From NCBI RefSeq assembly GCF_014873495.1, contig NZ_JADBGF010000003.1, positions 1 to 64,000 of the forward strand: a stretch of DNA of 64,000 nucleotides. Reading direction: 5' to 3'. This document shows, in pieces, positions 27,400 through 37,154 of the stretch. The translations under genes and the position numbers were made by a program. Each line of letters starts with the position of its first letter. Position 1 is the first letter of the stretch. A model generated the notes under the pieces. It had not been told where the DNA came from, did no database searches, and was given only the letters and a program-made list of their open reading frames with translations. Source of the DNA: Streptomyces stelliscabiei (GTDB taxonomy: Bacteria > Actinomycetota > Actinomycetes > Streptomycetales > Streptomycetaceae).

Positions 27400-27875
27400 T
27401 TATTCTCGGCTGCCAGTTCGGCCTTGCTGCGCCGGTCTGCGGCCGGTCGCCGGGCGGAGCGGCTGCGTCTACGCGAGCGGTTGACCATCGAGGGAGAGGC
27501 GACAGGTCCCAGGGGCTCGAAGGCGACGATCACGGCTGGGTCCAGCCCGCACTCTGGGCAGCGCTCCGCGTCTCGGACCCCTCCATTGGGCCTTTGGCTC
27601 TTCCGGCTACGGGCCGCCTCAACGACGTGCCCGCAGTGCAAGCGCAACCGCCACCGCTGCAGTTCCCACGGAGGAACCGGCGGCCCGAGGAGCTGACGCA
27701 TCCGTTCCCAGCGCTCTTCCGGCCAGGGAGGGGCCTTGGCAAGTTGGCGTTGAACCCACTCGTGAACTTGCGCGGCCTCGTCCTGGCGTCGATGGTCGGC
27801 CTTGGTCAGCTGGTAGTCAGCCAACGGCACGCCATGGTGCAGGTATTCGACGTCCATCTCGATGACGGTAGGCAA

Positions 27876-28520
27876 GGCGGCACCGCCTTTGAGTGAGCCT
27901 TCACAAGCCCACCCGTTCGGATGGCGTCGACGTCTGCCGCTGGAGAGTTCACCGGCACGGTGATACCGAGAGAACTATCCGCTGGGAGCGTCTGGTTGCA
28001 GACGGCGTGGGCGTGGAGGAACAGCGTGCCGGCGAGTCGGAAGACGATGGCGCGTCCGTGGCTTGGATTGATTACCGAGCCTGTCCGAACTGGGCTTCCT
28101 GGTAAGGGAAAAGGAAGTTGACCCAGGAGGTGTCGAACGTTTTATCGAATTTCTGGAATGTGGAAGGCCAGCACTTCTCGGGGCGCTTATGGTCCTGGCC
28201 TCCTCCGTGAACATGGCTGAATCCCTTCCGGTAGCACTCGAGGTGCACAGGCTGAGATTCCGCCCGCGTATGCACCGTGCCGTGAGTGATCATTCTGTTG
28301 TCGCTGTAGCTATTGACGCAGCTCAAGGCAGCTCGGCGGTGACGAGCCGTAAGGGGGCTGGCCGGTGTCGGTTCTTGATCACAGCCCTCGCGAGGGAGGA
28401 GGTGATTTCACGTCACATGCGGCACAGCAGGGATCGTTGAATTCGTGCTTTCCCAAGGGCGTTGTCAGTGGGGGCGTCTACTTTTCTTAAGGAGGCCTGG
28501 GACAAGCGGCCCTTGGCGTC
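27876..28520. other. Intergenic region upstream of the Wadjet operon
   Basis: About 645 bp with no convincing gene. The part 28090-28340 is markedly less GC-rich than its neighbours and contains short coding-like fragments on both strands, suggesting gene remains. AAGGAGG at about 28488-28494 lies just before the Wadjet genes. Confidence 0.4.
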
Positions 28521-30173
28521 GTGGATGGGGGAGTGGTGGCACCAGAAGAAGAGAAACCTGCCGCAGCCGACAGAGTGGCCGATGCTCGTGAGGTCGTGGG
28601 ATACCTGGTGCGGCCGGAGGCCGGTGACTACATCGCGATCATGGACGTACTGGAAGGGTCGGTAACCGATCTGACCGTCAGTGAGGTCGCGACAGCACTG
28701 GCTGCCGGGGGACTCCGCCTGGACGCACGCCTGGTGGAAAAGCGGTTGGACGTTCTGAAAGACATCGGGGCAGCCTCGGTGCGGTCGGACACCAGTCACG
28801 CACGCCGCTACGCCGAGATCCTGGCCCGGAACTGGCGTTACACCGCCAGCCCAGCGGGCCGGCACGTCCAGCGCTTCTACCGTCAGGTCCTGGCGGGGAC
28901 GGCGACCGTACGGGAGATCCCGATTGTGTCGCTGAACCGCATCGTGTCCCATCTTGAGCAGCTCGCCACGGCCCTGGGCGCTGCAGAGCCCGACGCCGCG
29001 CATTTCGACGCCGCCGTACTGGACGCAGTGAGCGCCGTGTTCACCAGCCACGATGATCTCGACGCGGCTTTGGTCGGTGCCGAGGACGCGCTGGTAGGTC
29101 TCGCCGACCGGTTCGACCTGGACGAGGGACGTACCAACGACCTCAAGGGCCTGCTGGTCGACTATGCCACCCGTGTGGCGGCCGAACTCGACTCCGGCTC
29201 CGCACGGGCCGCGGCAGCACTGGTGGTGCTGCAGCCGTGGTTTGGTCTGCTGGCGCAGGCGGCTGTCGACGCCTCCCAGGCTCGCGACCTCATTACAGCC
29301 GGTGCCCTCAGCGCTTCCCGCGGCGGCCGCGCGGAGGACTGGGAAGGACTGTGTGCCTGGTTCGACGCCCGCACCGGACGAGCGGCACGGTTCTCGCTGC
29401 GCCTGGTGCGGGCACTGCCGGGCATGCATGCCAACCTGCGCCGGCTGCACTCCTCGGCCGGTACCGCCTCCACCCGCAGCCGTGCCCTGGCTCTGGCCCG
29501 GGCGGTGCTGACCCCGGAGATCGGTGTGCAGATCTTCCAGGCTGCGGTGGGCGACCACTCCTGGCGCAAGCTCTACGGTCGGGCCGACGAGGACGACACA
29601 GGCCGCAACCCGTCCTGGCGGGGCGGCCCGCAGGTGCCGGTGCCGACGCTGCTACGCACAGCGGGCCGCTCCGGGCCGCGCGGTCGAGGCGCTGCGCCAC
29701 GCGACGACGCTGCTGCCAGAGCGCAGGTCGCCGAGGCCCGGGCACGCCGCCAGGCCGAGCATGAGCAGGCGGTCGTCGCGGTCCTGGCATCGGTTCCCGG
29801 ACAGCAACTGGGCGAGGCGGCTGCCCGGGCTGCGCTCGCCGCCCTGATGGCCGCCGCCCGATCTGCCCCGGTCGGCCCGCGTCGCACCGCCGCTAGCCAC
29901 GGACTGGCCTGCACTCTCGTCCACACAGGCACCGGCACCGGCATGCTGAGCGCCCCCACCTGGCACGTGCTCCTGCCCGGCCGCCTCCCCCTGTTCCACC
30001 AGCCCGGCCGCCGCCCCACCACCGCCGCTCTCGAGGCTCTTGCCGGCCTTGCAGTGGCGGACGACCTCTCCGCATACGCAACGCTGCGCATCACCCCGGC
30101 CCCGTCCACCGGCCCAAGGTCTCTTCGTAGCGAAACAGCCCACGCCGACACCCGGCAGGAAGGCGCAGCATGA
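28521..30173 (+). CDS. jetA: Wadjet JetA (DUF2397/TIGR02677 family)
   Basis: This is the kleisin-like core subunit of the SMC-type Wadjet complex, which recognises and helps cleave circular plasmid DNA. The 550-residue, largely helical protein shows the family-like VGYLVRPEAGDYIAIMDVLEG...LTVSEVATAL winged-helix start and RRYAEILARNWRYTASPAGRHVQRFY. The four-gene order with 4-bp overlaps supports the call more than any single motif. The GTG at 28521 is tentative; GTG 28536 is close behind a GGGGGAG run. Confidence 0.85.
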   Translation: MDGGVVAPEEEKPAAADRVADAREVVGYLVRPEAGDYIAIMDVLEGSVTDLTVSEVATALAAGGLRLDARLVEKRLDVLKDIGAASVRSDTSHARRYAEILARNWRYTASPAGRHVQRFYRQVLAGTATVREIPIVSLNRIVSHLEQLATALGAAEPDAAHFDAAVLDAVSAVFTSHDDLDAALVGAEDALVGLADRFDLDEGRTNDLKGLLVDYATRVAAELDSGSARAAAALVVLQPWFGLLAQAAVDASQARDLITAGALSASRGGRAEDWEGLCAWFDARTGRAARFSLRLVRALPGMHANLRRLHSSAGTASTRSRALALARAVLTPEIGVQIFQAAVGDHSWRKLYGRADEDDTGRNPSWRGGPQVPVPTLLRTAGRSGPRGRGAAPRDDAAARAQVAEARARRQAEHEQAVVAVLASVPGQQLGEAAARAALAALMAAARSAPVGPRRTAASHGLACTLVHTGTGTGMLSAPTWHVLLPGRLPLFHQPGRRPTTAALEALAGLAVADDLSAYATLRITPAPSTGPRSLRSETAHADTRQEGAA

Positions 30174-31543
30174 GCGAGGAGACGCACACCCCGGTGCTCG
30201 GGCCACAGCCTGCACCCCGTGCTGAGCCCGCCCCGCCGCCGCGGCGGCGCAAGGCATGGCATCCCGAGGCCGCCGCCGAGGCGGCCGCTCTCCTGCGCCG
30301 CATCGCGGCCACCCCGTGGCTGGTCGGCGGCCGCCACGACGAACTCATCGCTGCGGTGCGCCGCAACGAGCACGCGCTGCGTTCCGCCGTGGCCCGGCTG
30401 GGCTGGGTACTGATCATTGAACGCGACCTGGTGCGTCTGCGGAAAAGCCCGCCACCACGCGGGGAGGCCTGGGCTTGCCAAGGACCGAGTCCAGCCGCCT
30501 GCTCCTGGTTCTTCCTGCTGCTGGCAGCCGCTGAGTCGATGCCGCCGCGCACCGCACTGGGACACCTGGTCACTCAGGCCCACGCTGCCGCTGCCGAGGC
30601 GGGACTGCCCACCCACCATGACATTGCAGAGCGCCGCGCCACTCTGGCCGCACTGCGCATGCTCGACGAACGCGGTGTCATCGAGCGCCTCGACGGTGAC
30701 TTCGACAGCTACCTGCACGACGAACAGGCACCCGTGCTGCTGGCCGTGCACCACACCCGGCTGGCCTACGTCATCGCCAACCCCGGCACCCTCGACCCGG
30801 CCGCCGACCCGCCCGCATGGCTGGAGCAGGCCCAGCGTGAACCGGACGTGGCCCGCCGGATGCGCCGTGCCCTTGTGGACGACACTTGCGTGCACACCGC
30901 GCTCCTCGACGAGGCCGAGGCACAGTGGCTGAGCCAGCGCGTCCGCGGCGACGACGGAGGCCCCCTGGCGGACGCCTTCGGGCTTGTGCTCGAACGCCGC
31001 GCGGAGGGCGCCGCATTCGTCGTACCGGACGAAGCCTTCCGCCATATGAACGAACTCGGCCCGATGCCCTTCCCCGCACCGGGCACCGTCGCACACGCCG
31101 CGCTGCTGCTCCTCGACCACGCGGCACTGCACGGAACCACCGACAACGGGCCCGGACCGGGCTGGCGGGGCCTGGCCGAGGGCCAAGTGGTGGATGCGCT
31201 GGCGGCATTCGCTGGCACCAAGGCTTCCGGGCGCGGCGGCTGGGGCGCCGAGTACGCGCAGGACCCCCTCCTGCTGGCCGACAAAGTCCGGGACCTGCTG
31301 GCCGGCACCCACCTTGCCCGACTGACCCATGCCGCCCCGTCGGACGGCGACAAGACCACCCCGATGTGGTGGTTCGCGCCCACCGGCGGCCGCTGGGCAG
31401 GAGAAGGCACCGCCGATTCCCAGGCCACCCGCATCCGTTCACCCCGCGGCACGCCGCCGCGACAACGCCCACGCACCCCTGTCCAGCAGGGACTTTTCAA
31501 CGACATGGAGACCGAAGAAAACATGGAGGACCACACCCCGTGA
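30170..31543 (+). CDS. jetB: Wadjet JetB (DUF2398/TIGR02678 family)
   Basis: This is the winged-helix (KITE-like) subunit linking the kleisin to the SMC arms. The 457-residue protein has EAAALLRRIAATPWLVGGRHDELIAAVRRNEHALR near the N-terminus and, in the middle, RAALDERGVIERLDGD-like RMLDERGVIERLDGDF and AVHHTRLAYVIANP, features of the DUF2398 family. The ATG overlaps the jetA stop (ATGA) and the gene overlaps jetC by 4 bp. Confidence 0.88.
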   Translation: MSEETHTPVLGPQPAPRAEPAPPPRRRKAWHPEAAAEAAALLRRIAATPWLVGGRHDELIAAVRRNEHALRSAVARLGWVLIIERDLVRLRKSPPPRGEAWACQGPSPAACSWFFLLLAAAESMPPRTALGHLVTQAHAAAAEAGLPTHHDIAERRATLAALRMLDERGVIERLDGDFDSYLHDEQAPVLLAVHHTRLAYVIANPGTLDPAADPPAWLEQAQREPDVARRMRRALVDDTCVHTALLDEAEAQWLSQRVRGDDGGPLADAFGLVLERRAEGAAFVVPDEAFRHMNELGPMPFPAPGTVAHAALLLLDHAALHGTTDNGPGPGWRGLAEGQVVDALAAFAGTKASGRGGWGAEYAQDPLLLADKVRDLLAGTHLARLTHAAPSDGDKTTPMWWFAPTGGRWAGEGTADSQATRIRSPRGTPPRQRPRTPVQQGLFNDMETEENMEDHTP

Positions 31544-34500
31544 GTGACATCCTCGACCTGGACTTCGCTCTGCCGCCGGTACCTGCCCCGTCCGGTGACA
31601 CGGGCCGGTTCGGCGGCCGCTGGCGGCTGGTCGGCGCCGGCCTGTCGAACGTGTGGCGCTACGGCGACCTGGACCTGTCTGCCGTATCGGGGCGGCTACT
31701 GCTCCGCGGTCCCAACGGGACCGGCAAGACCACCGCGCTGGAGGCCCTGTGGCCCTACCTGCTCGATTTGAACCCGGCCAAGCTTGCCGCAGGCAAGGCA
31801 CGTCCCACCACCCTAAAACTCCTGATGAGCGAGGGAGCCCCGGCAAAGGGCCGCCGCTACGGCTACCTGTGGCTGAGCTTTGCCGCTCCGGACGGCGAAC
31901 CGGCAGCGAGCCCGGCGCAGGAGACGGTAGCAGGCGACGGGATCGTGAGTTTCGGTGTCCGGCTGCAGTACTCGCCGAGCTCCACCCCCGCTGTCAGGGT
32001 CGTCCCCTTCACAGTGCCTGGCCGCCCGCTGAAGAACCTGCTCCTGCGCGCCTCCAACGGCGGGGCGCTGGAGCACGAGGAGTTCTCCGCCCGCGTCGAG
32101 ACCGTCGGCGGACGGGTGTTCGCCGAACCAGAGGACTACATCGAAGACCTGGCCCGCCGCGTCTGGTCCACCACCTCCGGCGAACTGCGTCTTCTCGCCT
32201 CACGGCTGCGGGAAGTACGCAATCCGACCCTGCTGGGCGACGTTTCCCCGGCCGCAGCCGCCGATGCGTTGCGCCAGTCCCTGCCAGGCGTGGCCGGCGA
32301 CGTTCTCACCGCGACCGCAGAAGCCCTTGCCGAATCCGACACCACCCGGGAGGCGTTCGAACGCGACGAGTACGCCGCCGCTCTCCTGCAGGAGTTTGCC
32401 CGCGTGTGGACCGGCCACGTCGTCGACGTCACCCGCGCCGCCCACACGGCCGCCCGACAGGCCCACACCGATGCCGGCACGCGCCGTGGCCGCGTCCGAC
32501 AGTGCACCGGCCTGCTGGAAACGGCGAAAGCAGCAGCCGACCGGGCCGGCAGTGACGTTCAACGGCTCGACGACGCTCACCAAGAGGCCCAGGCCGCTGC
32601 CCGCGCCATCGAGACCAGTGACGCCTACCGGTCCCACGGGCGCGTCATGGACCTGCGTAAACGGCTCCGAGCCGAACAGAGCGCGGCAGCCAGCAGCTAT
32701 GACAACCTGCACGCCGCGGCCGAACAGGCCCGTACGCAGACCAAGGACGGCCGGGACGCTCTCGACGACATCATCGGCGACCTCGAGGAAACCGTGGCCG
32801 ACGCGGAGGCCGCCGGTGCCCAGCCGGTTGCGCTGGAGACTCTGCTCGCCCACCACCCCCGCGCCCGCGTCACCCGCCCGGTCGCCGACCGTGTCTCCGA
32901 TCCTGGCCCTGGTATGACCCTCACCCACGACCACAGCGGTCTCGAACAGCTTGCCACCGGGTGGACAGACCGGGCCCAAAAGTACTGTTCCACAGCTGAC
33001 AAGGCCGCGCTGATCCTGCGCGACCACGACCCCGTTGCCACGGCCGACAAGACAGCCACGACCGCACACCGCAAGGCAGCCGACGCCGAAGGCGTCTACG
33101 ACGAAGCAAGCCAGGCCCATGACCGCGCCACCGCAGAGGCCCGCTCGGCCGCCCGCCAAGCGCTCGCCGACGTCGCCCGGTGGGCGCTCGCACATCCTGA
33201 TCTGCGCGGCCTGCACGACACAGCGGCCCCGGGCGGAGACGAGCAGCAGGTGTGGGACATAGACGACGTCGAAGCCCTCACCCATACAGAACCCGCCGCC
33301 GTCCGCGACCAGCTCAACGCCTGGGCCGACCAGGCTCTGCACATCGGTGAAGCTCTCGCCGCCGGTCACGAGAGCGCAGCCAAAGAACACCTCGCCACCG
33401 CAGCAAGCCTCGATGCCGCCGCCGTGCAGCACCGCACCAAAGCCCGTCAACTGCGTTCCGGACGACTCCTGCCGCTGCCGCGCCCTTCCTGGGCCGGGCA
33501 GGGCGACGACGATACCGCGCTCGGCGCCCTGCTCGAATGGCACCCCGCCCTTCACCACATGGACGATCAGAAGGCCCTGCTCGAACTCGCCCTCGCCGAC
33601 TCCGGAATCCTCGGCGCCCACCTGCACCCGGGCGGCGCCACCACCCACACCTGGCACATCAGCCCCACAGGCGCCGTCCAGGAGCAGAACCTCACCACTG
33701 TCCTCGACATCGCCCCCGGCCATCCGCACGCTGACCTCGCCCGCACAGTCCTGCAGCGCATCGCCCTGGCCGACACCGCCACCGCCTCAAGCCACCCAGG
33801 CACGCCGGCACTCCTGATCGGACGCGACGGCACCTTCACCGCCGGCCCCCTCACCGCAGACCCCGCCACCGCGCTGCGCGCCACAGGCAGCCAGATCCCC
33901 ACCGCCTCGCACATCGGCGCCCGCACCCGCCTGGCCAAGGCACGTGCCAAAGCCGACGAACTTGACGCGGCCGCACGCGAACTCGAGACCGGAGCCAGCG
34001 ACGAGCGCAGGCGCGCCGCCGACCGTTGCAAGCACCGCGACGCAGTCCGCTGTGAAGGACGAGCCTTCCCCCCACGGGACAAACTGACCACCGCCGAGTC
34101 CGACCGTGCCCGCACAGCAAAGACAGCGCACGATCGCCTCAGCACCGCACGGACCCTGCGCGGACGGGCCGACGACGCCGCGGCCGAACACACCCGCCTG
34201 CGCACCGCCTGGGAGGACCGCGCCCGCAGCCTGAGCATGCCGACGGATCCCGGCGACCTGCCCAGGCTGATCGACAAGAGCCGCTCGTGCGCCGAGAAGC
34301 TGAACGACTGCGCGAGCCAGCTCGCCGCCCGGCTGCTGCCCAGGCTCGACCGCATCGTGCGCACCCTGCCCGACGAAACCGCCCTCACCGAGCGCCTTGC
34401 CGGACTCCAGCACACCGCCCAGGACATGCACGCCGCGGTGCTCGAGACCCGGGCAGAACTCGCCGAGACCCAGTCCCATGGCGACGCCGACGACGCGGCA

Positions 34501-35790
34501 CGCCGCTACGAACAGGCCACCACACAGGCCAAAGAACTCCACAAGCAGCTCGAATCCGCCCGGGAGAAGGGCGTTGTCGCCGAGAAACAACTCAGCACCT
34601 GCGAGGGCGACCTCACTGTCGCCCAAGAGCGGCTCGACGAAGCACTCCCGCTCCAGAAAACGACGCGCGCCCATCTGACCGCGTTGCTCGCCTGGCCTCC
34701 TCTGGCCCAAGCCCTCGGTACCGAACCCGCTTCCCGGGACGCTGACTCCACTGACGGCGCCGTCCTGTTCGACACCGTCGAAGCCCTGCTCGCCCGCCGA
34801 CCCACCGCCTCCAAGAAGACCCTCGGTGAGCGCTACGACGCCGTCCGCGCCGACCTCGCCCAGACCTGGACCATCGCCCGCGACGACCCGCCTGTCGGCA
34901 TCGAAGAACTCGATGCCTTCGTCCTCACCCACGCCGAGACCCACTACGACCCCCTCGGCGCAGCGGTCCGCGCACAGACCCTCGCCGACCGGGCCAAAGC
35001 CGCACTCGACACCGCGGAAGCAGCAGCGCTGCGCGATTTTGTCATCGGCCGCCTGCCCGCCGCCATCGGAACCGCATGGACCGCCCTGACGGACTGGAAG
35101 AAGACGGTCAACCGCAAGATGCGCGCAGCCCAGGCATCCTCCGGGGTCGGAGTCCAGGTGCACATAGCGCTGCGCGACGACCTCGATGCGGCAACCCGCA
35201 CCGTGTACGAGCTGTCCTGCACGGTCGGTGATGCCCTGCGCACAGATGCACAGAAGGAACAGGTCGGCAAGGCACTGCAGTCCCTGCTGGCCGCCGCCGA
35301 CGGCTCCACCATGGCAGAACGCCTTGCCGGCGCTGTCGACATCCGCAACTGGGTCGAGGTCCGCTACCTCGTGGAACGCCCCGGCCCCGACGGCACACCC
35401 GTCACCCGCCAATGGGGCTCGCGCACCGGCCTGTCCGGCGGGGAACGGCGCCTGGTCGTACTGGCCCCCATGCTCGCCGCCATCGCCGCCAACTACGACC
35501 GCCTCACCAGCACCGGCCTACGCCTGGTCCCGCTCGACGAAGTCCCCGCCGAAGTCGATGAACGCGGCCGCGAAGGACTGGCCCGCTACCTCGCCGAACT
35601 CGACCTGGACATCCTGTGCACCTCCTACCTGTGGGACGGCGCACCCGGCGCGTGGGACGGCATCGACGCCCACGACCTCGAAGCAGGCACCGACGGAACC
35701 GTTGTTGCCTTCCCCATGCTGATCCGCGCAGGCCAGACCCTACCGGGGGACACGGATCCCGCACTCTTCCTCGGGAAGGGATCGGCATGA
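31540..35790 (+). CDS. jetC: Wadjet JetC, SMC-like ATPase (TIGR02680 family)
   Basis: This is the motor subunit that loops DNA to sense plasmid size. The 1416-residue protein has Walker A RGPNGTGKTT (57-64) and a long Ala/Glu/Arg-rich coiled coil (about 300-1270) interrupted by a hinge-like globular part. The C-terminal half ATPase has signature GLSGGERRLVVLAPML (near 1297) and Walker B/D-loop VPLDEVPAEVDERG. The GTG start (31540) overlaps the jetB stop; the much longer upstream open frame is a GC artefact. It overlaps jetD by 4 bp. Confidence 0.92.
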   Translation: MSDILDLDFALPPVPAPSGDTGRFGGRWRLVGAGLSNVWRYGDLDLSAVSGRLLLRGPNGTGKTTALEALWPYLLDLNPAKLAAGKARPTTLKLLMSEGAPAKGRRYGYLWLSFAAPDGEPAASPAQETVAGDGIVSFGVRLQYSPSSTPAVRVVPFTVPGRPLKNLLLRASNGGALEHEEFSARVETVGGRVFAEPEDYIEDLARRVWSTTSGELRLLASRLREVRNPTLLGDVSPAAAADALRQSLPGVAGDVLTATAEALAESDTTREAFERDEYAAALLQEFARVWTGHVVDVTRAAHTAARQAHTDAGTRRGRVRQCTGLLETAKAAADRAGSDVQRLDDAHQEAQAAARAIETSDAYRSHGRVMDLRKRLRAEQSAAASSYDNLHAAAEQARTQTKDGRDALDDIIGDLEETVADAEAAGAQPVALETLLAHHPRARVTRPVADRVSDPGPGMTLTHDHSGLEQLATGWTDRAQKYCSTADKAALILRDHDPVATADKTATTAHRKAADAEGVYDEASQAHDRATAEARSAARQALADVARWALAHPDLRGLHDTAAPGGDEQQVWDIDDVEALTHTEPAAVRDQLNAWADQALHIGEALAAGHESAAKEHLATAASLDAAAVQHRTKARQLRSGRLLPLPRPSWAGQGDDDTALGALLEWHPALHHMDDQKALLELALADSGILGAHLHPGGATTHTWHISPTGAVQEQNLTTVLDIAPGHPHADLARTVLQRIALADTATASSHPGTPALLIGRDGTFTAGPLTADPATALRATGSQIPTASHIGARTRLAKARAKADELDAAARELETGASDERRRAADRCKHRDAVRCEGRAFPPRDKLTTAESDRARTAKTAHDRLSTARTLRGRADDAAAEHTRLRTAWEDRARSLSMPTDPGDLPRLIDKSRSCAEKLNDCASQLAARLLPRLDRIVRTLPDETALTERLAGLQHTAQDMHAAVLETRAELAETQSHGDADDAARRYEQATTQAKELHKQLESAREKGVVAEKQLSTCEGDLTVAQERLDEALPLQKTTRAHLTALLAWPPLAQALGTEPASRDADSTDGAVLFDTVEALLARRPTASKKTLGERYDAVRADLAQTWTIARDDPPVGIEELDAFVLTHAETHYDPLGAAVRAQTLADRAKAALDTAEAAALRDFVIGRLPAAIGTAWTALTDWKKTVNRKMRAAQASSGVGVQVHIALRDDLDAATRTVYELSCTVGDALRTDAQKEQVGKALQSLLAAADGSTMAERLAGAVDIRNWVEVRYLVERPGPDGTPVTRQWGSRTGLSGGERRLVVLAPMLAAIAANYDRLTSTGLRLVPLDEVPAEVDERGREGLARYLAELDLDILCTSYLWDGAPGAWDGIDAHDLEAGTDGTVVAFPMLIRAGQTLPGDTDPALFLGKGSA

Positions 35791-37064
35791 ACTGCTCTCT
35801 GTGCGACGGAGCTTGCGCCGACGCCGACCTCGCCCCGCTGCTCACCTCTGAACTCGCCTGGCTGTGGCAGGCCCTGGCGGCGGCAGCCGATCGACGTGGA
35901 GACGAGTCCCTCACCGGCGGACCGGCGATCACTGTGACGGTGCCCGTCGACCCGGCCCAACGCGCCGCAGCCGCCGGACTCATCTACGGTCGACCCCTGC
36001 AGCCCGGTCGGAGTCGCCGAGTCAGCCTGGAAGAACTGACCACCGCAGTGGCCATTCGTGGCCCCCTGCTCACCCCCGGCGCCGTCGCGGCCCACGCCTG
36101 CAATCGACGCCTGGCAACAAAAGCCCGCAGCCGTGCCGAACAGGAAGCTGCATCCGACCGGGTCCGCATCCGACTCGGAAACTCCGCAGCCGACTTGCCC
36201 GGCCACGTACGTGAACTAGTGGGCCCGGCAACGGTCTTTGACCGGCTGCGCTCTCTCGGATGGATAACCCGCCTGCTCAATACGCCGACCCCTGCCGACC
36301 TGCTCGACCAGGCCCTGCACGTCGTCGCACGCCTGCCTCCACCAGGCGAGCGCATCGACCGCCGTCTCCTAGTACCGGGCAACCCCCACGCGCTCGACGC
36401 AGGCGCGCTGCCCGCACTCGTGCTCGCCCTGACCGGATCCTCCGGCACGCCTGTGCGTTCGGGCTGGGCACGCCTCGGAGTGGACTGCGACGACCTGCTC
36501 GGCGGACTCATCGTCACCGGCATCACGCCCAGAGGGTGGAGGATCCCGAGCGGCGCGACCTTCACCCTGCCTCCCAGAGAGCTGACCAGCATCGCCTGGG
36601 AGCCTCCCCCTGCCGTCGGCGCATGGGTCTTCATCACGGAAAACCCGTCCGTGCTTGCGGCGGCGAGCAACCGGGCCCTGGCCCAGGAGACGATGGTGAC
36701 ACCACGGGTGATCTGCACGGCTGGCACACCGTCGCAACTGGAATGCGAGGCAGTCGGCGCCTTGTCACATGCTGGCTGGCGCATCGCTGTCCGCGCCGAT
36801 TTCGACCAGGCCGGCCTGGCACACGTGCGCGCCCTTCTCTCCGCTGCACCGGCCGCGGTTCCATGGCGGATGGGGGCGGCCGACTACCTTGCGTCCGCCC
36901 CGGAGGGTGCCGACACCCTGCACCTTAAGGAGTCGGACGCTCCTTGGGACACCGACTTGGTGCCCGTGATGCTGGAGCATTCCGTGCCGGTGTACGAGGA
37001 GGACCTCCTTCACCAGTTGCTTGGCGACATCACGGTCGGCGCGCCGGGGGCGTCCATGGCCTAA
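35787..37064 (+). CDS. jetD: Wadjet JetD, Toprim nuclease (DUF2399/TIGR02679 family)
   Basis: This is the topoisomerase-VI/Toprim-like nuclease subunit that cuts the extruded plasmid. The 425-residue protein has ITENPSVL, whose Glu is the expected metal-binding residue, and VRADFDQAGLAHVRAL (DxD) in the C-terminal Toprim domain, after an N-terminal helical arm. Key acidic residues are intact. It completes a full type II set (A-B-C-D) in canonical order. Confidence 0.9.
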   Translation: MNCSLCDGACADADLAPLLTSELAWLWQALAAAADRRGDESLTGGPAITVTVPVDPAQRAAAAGLIYGRPLQPGRSRRVSLEELTTAVAIRGPLLTPGAVAAHACNRRLATKARSRAEQEAASDRVRIRLGNSAADLPGHVRELVGPATVFDRLRSLGWITRLLNTPTPADLLDQALHVVARLPPPGERIDRRLLVPGNPHALDAGALPALVLALTGSSGTPVRSGWARLGVDCDDLLGGLIVTGITPRGWRIPSGATFTLPPRELTSIAWEPPPAVGAWVFITENPSVLAAASNRALAQETMVTPRVICTAGTPSQLECEAVGALSHAGWRIAVRADFDQAGLAHVRALLSAAPAAVPWRMGAADYLASAPEGADTLHLKESDAPWDTDLVPVMLEHSVPVYEEDLLHQLLGDITVGAPGASMA

Positions 37065-37154
37065 CGAGTCGTCACGTGCGTGCTGTACGCGGTGTGCGAC
37101 AAGCGAACCGGACCGCTCGGTACCTGAGCAAGCACACTGGTGAGCCTGCGGAGG

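Larger units (their letters stand above)
25054..27875 (-). pseudogene. Small gene split by two adjacent IS elements
   Basis: The 5' part (27875-27403) encodes a protein with a Cys motif (LHCGHVVEAARS...ERCPECGLDPAVI) and a basic linker, and runs into coiled-coil sequence ELAAEN at a TTA site. If both IS elements and two TTA copies are removed, the frame continues from 25099 as KALRAELEALRDQV and stops at 25054. The insertion therefore interrupted an otherwise intact coding sequence of about 170 residues. Function unknown. Confidence 0.75.

Noticed and set aside
30886..31539. Long N-terminal extension of the SMC-like Wadjet gene
   Set aside because: It overlaps jetB in another frame and is Arg/Pro-rich noise. 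GTG 31540 overlaps the jetB stop and starts just before the ATPase domain.
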